From NCBI GenBank assembly GCA_031267475.1, contig JAIRZA010000001.1:1-5620 (forward strand): 5,620 nucleotides of DNA, read 5' to 3'. Source of the stretch: Spirochaetaceae bacterium. GTDB taxonomy: Bacteria > Spirochaetota > Spirochaetia > Treponematales > Breznakiellaceae. The notes under the pieces were generated by a model. The model searched no databases and was not told the origin of the DNA. It was given only the letters and a program-made list of their open reading frames with translations. Made by a program: the position numbers and the translations under genes. The number at the start of each line of letters is the position of its first letter. Positions within the stretch are counted from its first letter, which is position 1. Shown one piece after another: positions 1 to 5,573 of this stretch.

Positions 1-330
1 ATCCGGGCGATAGCGGAAACGGGTTTTTACGCCAAGGTTATCGCGCTGCCATACAAGCTGCAACTGAGCGCGGAACGGTGTACCGTCGTCAATGTCGTCG
101 CTGTAGGCATATACGTAGGGGTCCACTGCTCCCGATTCCTCGCCGTCCGGATTGAACGCATTATCTTTCCCAAAATCATCAAAAGTGCCGCCGTCCACAC
201 GCAGACCGGTGCGAACATCGCCAGTTACGCTAAGACCTGGAATTTTCAGAGCGTCCGGCAAATCCAACGCAAAGGCCGCGCTCGCCGAAGCAATGGCAAT
301 GCCGCCGCACAGTACTAGAAATTTTTTCAT
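1..330 (-). CDS. Exported, probable outer-membrane beta-barrel protein, N-terminal 110 codons (3' end outside window)
   Basis: The reading frame starts at an ATG at 330 and is open to the left edge, so only the N-terminus is visible. It begins MKKFLVLCGG and continues with a small-residue hydrophobic stretch ending ASAAFA, a typical signal peptidase I site with cleavage likely after residue 21. The Cys at residue 8 does not fit a lipobox. The mature part starts LDLPDALKIPGLSVTGDVRTG and goes on to alternating polar/hydrophobic stretches such as PFRAQLQLVWQ and GVKTRFRYR, separated by Asp/Gly-rich loops. That pattern is usual for the first strands of an outer-membrane barrel, and spirochaetes have many proteins of this style. 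Start choice is firm: AGGAGG lies 8 nt upstream, and a TATAAT promoter lies further up. The family cannot be fixed from this fragment; porin is an inference. Export is much more certain than barrel topology. Confidence 0.8.
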   Translation of the reverse strand, partial: MKKFLVLCGGIAIASASAAFALDLPDALKIPGLSVTGDVRTGLRVDGGTFDDFGKDNAFNPDGEESGAVDPYVYAYSDDIDDGTPFRAQLQLVWQRDNLGVKTRFRYRPD

Positions 331-338
331 TAAAATTT

Positions 339-344
339 CCTCCT
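339..344 (-). promoter_or_regulatory. Shine-Dalgarno site of the exported protein
   Basis: A full AGGAGG core sits 8 nt before the ATG at 330. It is the strongest ribosome binding site in the window and suggests high expression, as expected for an abundant envelope protein. Confidence 0.85.
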
Positions 345-354
345 AAATAAATCT

Positions 355-387
355 AAGGGCAGTAGACAAGGCCTACCCAAACCCCTT
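355..387 (-). promoter_or_regulatory. Leader hairpin in the 5' UTR of the exported-protein gene
   Basis: The minus-strand RNA can form an outer stem AAGGG/CCCUU (383-387 with 355-359). Inside it is a second stem GUAG/CUAC (373-376 with 362-365) closing a 7-nt loop, with an asymmetric internal loop between the two. It lies between the predicted transcription start and the Shine-Dalgarno site, which it leaves free. A stabilising 5' structure is the simplest reading. It matches no riboswitch class I know. Confidence 0.3.
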
Positions 388-401
388 TTCTATTTTTAAT
401 C

Positions 402-431
402 ATTATAGACATATTGAGGAATAAAATTCAA
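402..431 (-). promoter_or_regulatory. Sigma70-type promoter for the exported-protein gene
   Basis: A perfect -10 TATAAT (402-407) is preceded after 18 nt by TTGAAT (426-431), which matches TTGACA at four of six positions. Transcription would start near 395 and give a leader of about 65 nt. The -35 box overlaps the 3' arm of the possible lipoprotein terminator. Confidence 0.65.
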
Positions 432-444
432 GCGCATAGCTTAA
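421..444 (-). terminator. Weak candidate rho-independent terminator after the lipoprotein gene
   Basis: Starting 13 nt after the lipoprotein stop codon, the RNA can pair UUAAGC (439-444) with GCUUGA (428-433), six pairs including one U-G wobble, around a 5-nt loop. A U-rich but interrupted run, AUUUUAU, follows (421-427). The stem is short and AU-rich, so termination would be partial at best. Confidence 0.35.
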
Positions 445-457
445 CTACAATTTGTGT

Positions 458-2326
458 TTATAGTCCAGTGTCTGTTGCTGTTTTTTCCGGCGCGGATTCG
501 GTTTCGTCCGCTTCTTCTTCAAGCGGCTCAACGGCGGGTGATATTGCGGGATACAGCGCCGCCGTCTCGCTAAGCGTGGCTGTTATGCTGTCTAAGGGCG
601 CGGCGGCCGCGTCAAATACGTTAAAAGCGCCGCCAAATTGAAGACTGCCCGCGCCGTTGGCGGCAAAATCAATGGATACTCGTTCCCATGTTTCTATGCT
701 TTTTGTTTCCGGCGATTCAAGGCCGAGGCTTACTGTCATGGTTGTTTCAAAAAACTGAAAATCCAGCGCGGCGGAAACAAAATTATCTTTGTCAAACATC
801 AGGGGTGTTTGTGTTTCAAATATTTCGTCGTTGTAGAATACGCGAAGCGTTAAAGCCTGTTCGCCCAGCGCCGCTTGAATGACGCAAGCCTTTTCAGATC
901 TATCGGCTGATTCTCCTTGCAATAAGGCTGTTAGCAACAGTTTGTCCGCATCGCCGTCTTCGGCGGGCAGGAAGCGGAAAAGAAGTTCCCCGCTTCCTTC
1001 GTTTACTCGTATATGCCTAAAAAAGTCTCCCGGAAGTTCATAGCTGTCATGAGCGCCTATTGAGATTCCATAGCTTCCCGGCACAGGCAGCCAGCGTGTT
1101 TGTGTATCTTCTATTTTGCTAAGTTCCGCGGAGACGCTCGCCGGGTCCCGCGAATCTTTTAGGTTTCCCCATAGGCGGTACCAGCGGCTTAGTTGTATAT
1201 CCATGCCGGTATAATAATCTTCCCGTCCATGCCGTTCAGATACCGGCAGCGACACGCTCTGGCTTACGCCGTGTATGAACGGGTATTGGACGGGGTCAAA
1301 CGGGAATACTTCTACTCTTATGTTTTGAAAACCGTTTTGGGCGGGCGCTGTCCAGAATATGCGGTTTGCGCCGCTGGAAACAAATCCTTCGTTTATTTTT
1401 TCTTTTCCGTTATACCAGACAACGTATGGTTTAACTCCGGCATCCACTTCTAATACCGCTTCCAGCAGGACTTTTTCGCCGGGGGGTACTATTCGTGTCG
1501 TAGCGGAGAATCCGGGAAGATAGCCGGCTATGTCTTTTATTTTTAATTCGTCATTCGCAAGGTAGTAAAATGGTTTTTCCACGCTGTTAAGAATTACGCC
1601 GTTGGACGCTATTACATCGAAAACTATTGTGTAAAAGCCCGCGGGCAATTCTTGACCCAGCGTCAGTACGGGTAGTTCGTATAGGTCTTCAACGGTAATT
1701 GTCGCTGTCGAGGTGGAATAGCGGCTTGACGCATAAGTTGTTATGTCCGCGCCGCTGTTCTCTGTTTCTTTGGCGGGAATATATTTTTCTTCATGCCCGG
1801 ATGTTTCGGCGGGCGGCGGCTCCTCTTTCTGCTCTTCGCTTGCTTCCGAAATTTCCGCAGGAGTTTTCACAGGTGTTTCTGTTGCGTTTTCCGCGGATGG
1901 TTTTTCAGAATTCTCATCCGGATTTTCCGCTGGTTGTTCCCCGCTGTCTGTTTTTTCTGTGGTTTTATCGCCGCTTTCTTCGTTAGTAGATGTGGTTCCG
2001 GCGTTAGTTTGGTCTCCTGTGTCCCAATTTGAAGCGCTGTGTCCGGGGAGCAGGTATATTATGCGAAGTCCGGTTTCTTTGCCTCTTTTATCTTTAAGAT
2101 ATACGCCTAGCGCGGATATGTCGGGGTCGCTTTTTATATTAAAATCAAAGTATGGTGAAATTTCGCTGCGGCTGGAAAGTATAGCGCACTCGTCAAAGGA
2201 AAGTCCGTTTATTTTGGCGTTTACTTTGTAAACCTTATTTGACGACAAGGCCATGTCTAAGTCGCCGCATCCGGCAAGTAGAGAAATTAGGGTAGAAATG
2301 GATAATAAAAGCCGCAACTTATTCAT
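458..2326 (-). CDS. Large lipoprotein of unknown function with Ig-like and jelly-roll-like regions
   Basis: Complete 622-aa protein. It has a 19-residue signal with basic N-terminus and hydrophobic core ending LLAG, then Cys20: a clear lipobox, so it is lipidated and envelope-anchored. Residues 24-95 look beta-rich. Residues 101-194 are low-complexity, rich in Glu, Thr, Ser, Pro, Asn and almost free of large hydrophobics. Residues 205-258 (ELPVLTLGQELPAGFYTI) resume a beta-sandwich pattern that appears to complete the first segment. Residues 262-345 look like a second Ig-like domain (KPYVVWYNGKEK, then IFWTAPAQNGFQNIRVEV). Residues 375-580 have regular strands resembling a concanavalin A/LamG-type jelly roll (GELLFRFLP, ALTLRVFYND, GSLQFGGAF). 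The tail from 597 is acidic. I do not recognise the family; the domain calls are by eye, with no catalytic motif. The ATG is fixed by the signal peptide although no Shine-Dalgarno site precedes it. A surface binding or adhesive role is conjecture. Confidence 0.9.
   Translation of the reverse strand: MNKLRLLLSISTLISLLAGCGDLDMALSSNKVYKVNAKINGLSFDECAILSSRSEISPYFDFNIKSDPDISALGVYLKDKRGKETGLRIIYLLPGHSASNWDTGDQTNAGTTSTNEESGDKTTEKTDSGEQPAENPDENSEKPSAENATETPVKTPAEISEASEEQKEEPPPAETSGHEEKYIPAKETENSGADITTYASSRYSTSTATITVEDLYELPVLTLGQELPAGFYTIVFDVIASNGVILNSVEKPFYYLANDELKIKDIAGYLPGFSATTRIVPPGEKVLLEAVLEVDAGVKPYVVWYNGKEKINEGFVSSGANRIFWTAPAQNGFQNIRVEVFPFDPVQYPFIHGVSQSVSLPVSERHGREDYYTGMDIQLSRWYRLWGNLKDSRDPASVSAELSKIEDTQTRWLPVPGSYGISIGAHDSYELPGDFFRHIRVNEGSGELLFRFLPAEDGDADKLLLTALLQGESADRSEKACVIQAALGEQALTLRVFYNDEIFETQTPLMFDKDNFVSAALDFQFFETTMTVSLGLESPETKSIETWERVSIDFAANGAGSLQFGGAFNVFDAAAAPLDSITATLSETAALYPAISPAVEPLEEEADETESAPEKTATDTGL
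1745..2026 (-). other. Low-complexity, probably disordered segment inside the lipoprotein
   Basis: Residues 101-194 are dominated by Glu, Thr, Ser, Pro, Ala, Asn, Lys and Gly, with recurring but imperfect PAEN, SAEN, PAE and ETP motifs. There is no exact tandem repeat at DNA level, so this is not a simple microsatellite. The biased codons leave long stop-free frames on the opposite strand, which I do not consider genes. The composition fits a flexible, solvent-exposed linker. Confidence 0.75.
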
Positions 2327-2337
2327 ACTTACGAGAC

Positions 2338-2366
2338 ATTATAGCTTAAAATGAAAAAAATACCAA
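2338..2366 (-). promoter_or_regulatory. Sigma70-type promoter for the lipoprotein gene, near-leaderless
   Basis: A perfect -10 TATAAT (2338-2343) lies exactly 17 nt from TTGGTA (2361-2366), which matches TTGACA at four of six positions. The expected start is about 2330, only some 4 nt before the ATG at 2326. The 17-nt spacer contains the T-run of the upstream terminator, and the -35 box is part of that terminator's stem. Confidence 0.6.
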
Positions 2367-2393
2367 AAACCGCCCTAAAGCTGTTTTGTTGGT
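2354..2393 (-). terminator. Rho-independent terminator after the PHP phosphatase gene
   Basis: Seven nt after the phosphatase stop codon, the RNA pairs ACCAA-C-AAA (2385-2393) with UUUUUGGU (2362-2369), eight pairs with one bulged C, closed by a loop of roughly 15 nt that can add C-G pairs. Seven uninterrupted U residues follow at once (2354-2360). The position and U-tract are convincing, although the stem is AU-rich. Confidence 0.65.
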
Positions 2394-2400
2394 TCTTATT

Positions 2401-3129
2401 TTACGCGGCTCTGCGCTCGTTCATGCGTTTTTCACGGAATTTGGTAAAACTGTCCAGTGTGCTGTTTATAAGCTGGTTTTCGTTTATGCCCGCCCCGATT
2501 ATTACCGCCCGCGCTGTTTCAAAGTTGCCGACATCGCTCCAATAATGGGCGTCGCTGCCGCAGCTTATACGGCAGTTGTACTGTTTGCAAAGGCGGGCTA
2601 TGGTCTCGCAGTTTTCAAAGCTGCCTTTTCGAACTTTGAAGGAGCTGTTGTTTATCTCGAGCGCTTTGCCAAAGCGGGCGGCGGCTTTTACGATTTCTTC
2701 GTAATCTACTGGAAATGTGGGGTTTCCGGGGTGAGATATGCAGTCAACATAAGGGTTGGCGAGCGCGGCTATCATGGCGCGGGTGTTGGTTTCTTTTGAT
2801 TCCGGTGTAAAACAGGCGTCGTGAAAGCCCGCCATTACAAAATCTAGGTCTTTTATGTGTTTTACCGATAGGTCTACTCCGCCGGAATCGTTCATGATGT
2901 TTAATTCTACTCCTTTGAACAAAATTATGCCGCGGATTTTATGTGGTATTACGCTCAAGTTTCCAAAATAGTAGGGGTGCGGCAGTCCGCCTTGCAGGGC
3001 GGGTCCATGCTCTGTTAAGACAAAGCCTTTTAATTTATGTTTTTTTGCGCCGGTTATTAGTTCGTCCATTGTTGAATAGGCGTGCAAGGAGGCTGTTGAG
3101 TGGGTATGTGTATCTACCTGTATTTTCAA
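2401..3129 (-). CDS. ycdX: YcdX-type PHP-domain metallophosphatase
   Basis: Complete 242-aa cytosolic protein, close to the 245 aa of Escherichia coli YcdX and alike from end to end as I recall that sequence (HAYST near the start, AGFH, TNT-AMIA, ISHPGNP, ALEINNSSF, GSDAH). PHP metal ligands are all present: DTHTH with H8 and H10, H16, EHGP with H41, E75, H103, H133 and the D193/H195 pair. These correspond to the set holding three zinc ions in YcdX, so the enzyme should be active as a phosphoesterase; its substrate is not evident. The start is a TTG, chosen because GAGG lies 8 nt upstream and the DTHTH motif must sit at the extreme N-terminus. It begins 34 nt after the lon stop with no evident promoter between, so co-transcription with lon is likely. 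A terminator follows. Histidinol phosphatase is a less likely alternative, since the NNSSF and HPGNP motifs are YcdX-like. Confidence 0.92.
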   Translation of the reverse strand: MKIQVDTHTHSTASLHAYSTMDELITGAKKHKLKGFVLTEHGPALQGGLPHPYYFGNLSVIPHKIRGIILFKGVELNIMNDSGGVDLSVKHIKDLDFVMAGFHDACFTPESKETNTRAMIAALANPYVDCISHPGNPTFPVDYEEIVKAAARFGKALEINNSSFKVRKGSFENCETIARLCKQYNCRISCGSDAHYWSDVGNFETARAVIIGAGINENQLINSTLDSFTKFREKRMNERRAA

Positions 3130-3137
3130 TTTTTAAA

Positions 3138-3141
3138 CCTC
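3138..3141 (-). promoter_or_regulatory. Shine-Dalgarno site that decides the TTG start of the PHP gene
   Basis: GAGG stands 8 nt before the TTG at 3129. No in-frame ATG lies close upstream, and the metal-binding DTHTH motif begins at residue 6, so this site supports a TTG start. Confidence 0.7.
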
Positions 3142-3150
3142 GCTAAAAGC

Positions 3151-3178
3151 GCCTTTGCCGGCATTAATCCGGAAAGGC
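3151..3178 (-). repeat. Strong hairpin around the lon stop codon
   Basis: The RNA arms GCCUUUCCGG (3169-3178) and CCGGCAAAGGC (3151-3161) pair over ten base pairs with one bulged C and close a 7-nt loop holding the lon stop codon. A tiny second hairpin, CGCU-UUU-AGCG (3141-3151), abuts it. No long U-run follows, so this is not a standard terminator. It could slow polymerase, protect the lon 3' end, or set the ratio of lon to the downstream gene. Confidence 0.55.
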
Positions 3179-5527
3179 AAGATTCAACGCTTCCTCGAAG
3201 CGTTCTACTGGATGAAATTCTATGCCTTTTTTTACAAGGTCGGGAATATCGTCCAGATCGCGTAAATTTTGCTTTGGAATTATGATATGTCTGGCTTTAT
3301 TGCGCTGCGCGGCAACGGTTTTTTCTTTTAAGCCGCCTATGGGCAGCACTTGACCTGTAAGGCTAAGTTCGCCCGTCATCGCAAGATATGGTGTTATGAC
3401 TTTTTTGCGTATCATCGAAAGCAGCGCTATTGCCATTGTGATGCCGGCCGAAGGGCCGTCTTTTGGGGTAGCGCCTTCCGGTATATGTAAATGGATGTGG
3501 TTCTTTTCAAACCATTCGGGTTCCACGCCGTACTTTTCAAATGCTAGTTTGCGGACATAGGTCATTGCTATTGCGGCGGATTCTTTCATTACATCGCCCA
3601 TTTTCCCTGTCAGTGTAAATCCTGCTTCGCCCGGAAGAGATATGGCTTCTATTATTAGTGTGTCGCCGCCCATGCTGGTCCACGCGAGTCCGAGCGACAT
3701 TCCGGGTCTGTCCGCCTTTTTGTACACGCCTTCCGGGAAAATGGGTTTGCCCAGGTATTTTTCGACTGCTTTTTTGTCTATTGAAAAATGAGGCGGGGGG
3801 GTTTCTTCCGCGCTTTCTTCAACGTCTACTATTTGTTTGGCAAGTTTGCGGTGGATTTTGTCTAAATTCTTTTCAAAATTGCGCACGCCGGCTTCGCGGG
3901 CGTAGCCGTTTGCGATATGCAGCAACGATTCTTTTGTGTACTTTACTTGACTCTTTTTTATGCCGTTTTTTTCAAGGCTTTTGGGTAAAAGGTAGTGTTT
4001 TGCTATTTCAAGTTTTTCGGTGTCAATATAACCGGGCAGCTCTATTATTTCCATGCGGTCGATGAGCGGCGAGGGTATGGTGTCGAGTGTGTTGGCGGTT
4101 ACGATAAAAAAGATGTGGGAAACGTCAAAGGGCAGGTCGAGGTAGTGGTCGCGGAAACTTATGTTTTGCTCCGGGTCAAGCACTTCAAGCAGGGCGCTGG
4201 ACGGGTCGCCTTGAAAGCTGCTGCCCATTTTGTCTATCTCGTCAATCATAAAAACGGGGTCTTTTGTCTTACATATTTTAAGCCCTTGTATTATTTTTCC
4301 GGGCATGGCGCCTATGTAGGTTCTGCGATGGCCTTTTATTTCCGCCTCGTCCCTCATGCCGCCGACGGAAAAACGAAAGAATTGTTTACCCAGCGCGTGA
4401 GATATGGAGCGTCCAACTGATGTTTTTCCAACGCCGGGCGGCCCTACAAGGCAGACTATTGAGCCTTTATTGTCTTGCCGTAGTTTCCGCACGGCTAGGT
4501 ACTCCACGATGCGGGTTTTTACGTCTTTGAGGCCGTAGTGGTCGCTTTCAAGAATCGCCGCGGCTTTGGACAGGTCGAAGTTTTCAGGTGTGGGGTCGAG
4601 CCAAGGCAGGGCGACTATCCAGTCAAGGTAGTTTCTGCTAACAACGAATTCGGGGGAATTTGGCTCCATTAGGCTGAATTTCTCTAATTCTTGATCAACC
4701 GCCTCTTTTATTTCGCCGTCAAATTTAAAGGTATCTATTTTGTCTTTGATTCTTTTATATTCCGAGTCTTTAGCGTCCGCCGCTTGTCCTAATTCGGTTT
4801 TGATTACTTTTAATTCTTCTTTTAAGAAGTATTCTCTTTGCGACTTTTCGATTTTTTCGTTTATTTCTCGTTGAATCCGTTTCTGAATTCGTAGTAGTTC
4901 TTGTTCTTTTTTGATGTAAACTAATACTTGCTCCATCCTTTTACGGACGTTAAAGACTTCCAGCACTCGTTGTTGCTCGTTTTTATCAATGTTGAGTATG
5001 CTCGCTATAAAATCGGCGATTTTGCCGGGGTGGTCTATGTTTACCATGTTCAAGCGCATTTCTTCAGAAAAAAGCGGGTTGTTCTCGGAGATTTGCTTCA
5101 TTTCGCTTATGAGCGCGCGGGTAAGCGCCTTAACTTCGCTGGTGTCGTCTTCTTCATCGTCAATATAGCTGACGGCCGCGATTATTGGGTTAATCGGATT
5201 TATTGTTTTCTTTATCTTGAAGCGTTTAATCGTGGAGATGAAGACATTGAGGCCGCCGTCCGGCAGATTGATTTTTTTTACAATCTTGGCTGCTGTGCCT
5301 ATTTTGTATAGGTCGTTAATATCGGGCGATTCTGTTTCGTGTTCTATTAGCACGAGTCCTATATGTCCGTCGCCGGATACCGTTTCATCAATTATCCGCA
5401 CATCCGCCGGATTGTTGACCATGATCGGGGTAAAAATTCCCGGAAAAATTGGACGCCCCGAAAGAGCCACGATAGGCAGTTTTAGGGGCAGTATTTGTTC
5501 TATTGGTACTACGCTTTGTTCAGCCAT
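3164..5527 (-). CDS. lon: ATP-dependent serine protease Lon (LonA type)
   Basis: Complete 787-aa protein, normal LonA length (784 in E. coli). Lon forms a cytosolic hexamer that unfolds and degrades misfolded and regulatory proteins. Domain order is canonical: N-terminal substrate-binding domain (about 13-190, LPIVALSGRPIFPG), a charged helical coiled-coil region (about 192-268), the AAA+ module with Walker A GPPGVGKTS (362-370, K368), Walker B VFMIDEID (425-432, E430), sensor-1 N479 and sensor-2 GVRNFEK (R549), then the S16 protease domain with PKDGPSAG (688-695), nucleophile S693 and K736 in GGLKEKT, 43 residues apart as in E. coli. An acidic, Pro-rich linker (568-579) joins ATPase and protease parts. 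The start is the ATG at 5527, just after AAAGGA; a TTG 24 codons upstream is in frame but lies in G-rich leader and would add sequence unlike Lon. No CIRCE element is seen. All catalytic residues are intact. Confidence 0.98.
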   Translation of the reverse strand: MAEQSVVPIEQILPLKLPIVALSGRPIFPGIFTPIMVNNPADVRIIDETVSGDGHIGLVLIEHETESPDINDLYKIGTAAKIVKKINLPDGGLNVFISTIKRFKIKKTINPINPIIAAVSYIDDEEDDTSEVKALTRALISEMKQISENNPLFSEEMRLNMVNIDHPGKIADFIASILNIDKNEQQRVLEVFNVRKRMEQVLVYIKKEQELLRIQKRIQREINEKIEKSQREYFLKEELKVIKTELGQAADAKDSEYKRIKDKIDTFKFDGEIKEAVDQELEKFSLMEPNSPEFVVSRNYLDWIVALPWLDPTPENFDLSKAAAILESDHYGLKDVKTRIVEYLAVRKLRQDNKGSIVCLVGPPGVGKTSVGRSISHALGKQFFRFSVGGMRDEAEIKGHRRTYIGAMPGKIIQGLKICKTKDPVFMIDEIDKMGSSFQGDPSSALLEVLDPEQNISFRDHYLDLPFDVSHIFFIVTANTLDTIPSPLIDRMEIIELPGYIDTEKLEIAKHYLLPKSLEKNGIKKSQVKYTKESLLHIANGYAREAGVRNFEKNLDKIHRKLAKQIVDVEESAEETPPPHFSIDKKAVEKYLGKPIFPEGVYKKADRPGMSLGLAWTSMGGDTLIIEAISLPGEAGFTLTGKMGDVMKESAAIAMTYVRKLAFEKYGVEPEWFEKNHIHLHIPEGATPKDGPSAGITMAIALLSMIRKKVITPYLAMTGELSLTGQVLPIGGLKEKTVAAQRNKARHIIIPKQNLRDLDDIPDLVKKGIEFHPVERFEEALNLAFPD

Positions 5528-5531
5528 GATT

Positions 5532-5537
5532 TCCTTT
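5532..5537 (-). promoter_or_regulatory. lon: Shine-Dalgarno site that decides the lon start
   Basis: AAAGGA ends 4 nt before the ATG at 5527. The spacing is slightly short but workable, and it favours this ATG over the in-frame TTG at 5599, which has no convincing purine-rich site at a normal distance for the family's N-terminus. Confidence 0.6.
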
Positions 5538-5544
5538 AAGTTAT

Positions 5545-5573
5545 AGTATGTCAAAATCGCGTTGATAATGCAA
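5545..5573 (-). promoter_or_regulatory. Weak candidate promoter for lon
   Basis: TTGCAT (5568-5573) and CATACT (5545-5550) are 17 nt apart, each matching the consensus at four of six positions, and a TG one base before the -10 gives an extended -10 form. Transcription would begin almost at the Shine-Dalgarno site. The match is modest, and lon may instead be read from further upstream. Confidence 0.25.

Noticed and set aside
298..330. Cys at residue 8 of the exported protein as a lipoprotein anchor
   Set aside because: Leu sits just before it instead of Gly/Ala/Ser, and it comes too early, inside the hydrophobic core. The ASAAFA site fits signal peptidase I.
436..444. Nine-base word TTAAGCTAT on the minus strand, repeated at 2341-2349
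   Set aside because: It occurs in both intergenic regions but in different roles (terminator arm versus spacer and -10). A nine-base AT-rich match between two short gaps can easily be chance.
1743..2231. Plus-strand open frame of 162 codons, Ser/Phe/Val-rich, opposite the lipoprotein
   Set aside because: It mirrors the low-complexity Glu/Thr/Pro/Ser segment on the minus strand, whose biased codons leave the reverse frame free of stops. It has no evident ribosome binding site or family-like sequence, and it lies inside a well-supported gene.
2386..2799. Plus-strand open frame of 137 codons opposite the PHP gene
   Set aside because: It lies wholly over the conserved metallophosphatase and has no ribosome binding site or domain signal of its own.
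3658..4420. Plus-strand open frames of 135 and 141 codons opposite lon
   Set aside because: They overlap each other and the most conserved ATPase part of lon. Their protein sequences are Cys/Arg/Phe-rich shadow translations with no recognisable motif.
5549..5554. Perfect TTGACA -35 box just before lon
   Set aside because: At the usual 17-nt spacing the -10 would fall on the lon start codon (AATCAT) and transcription would begin inside the gene, so it cannot drive full-length lon.
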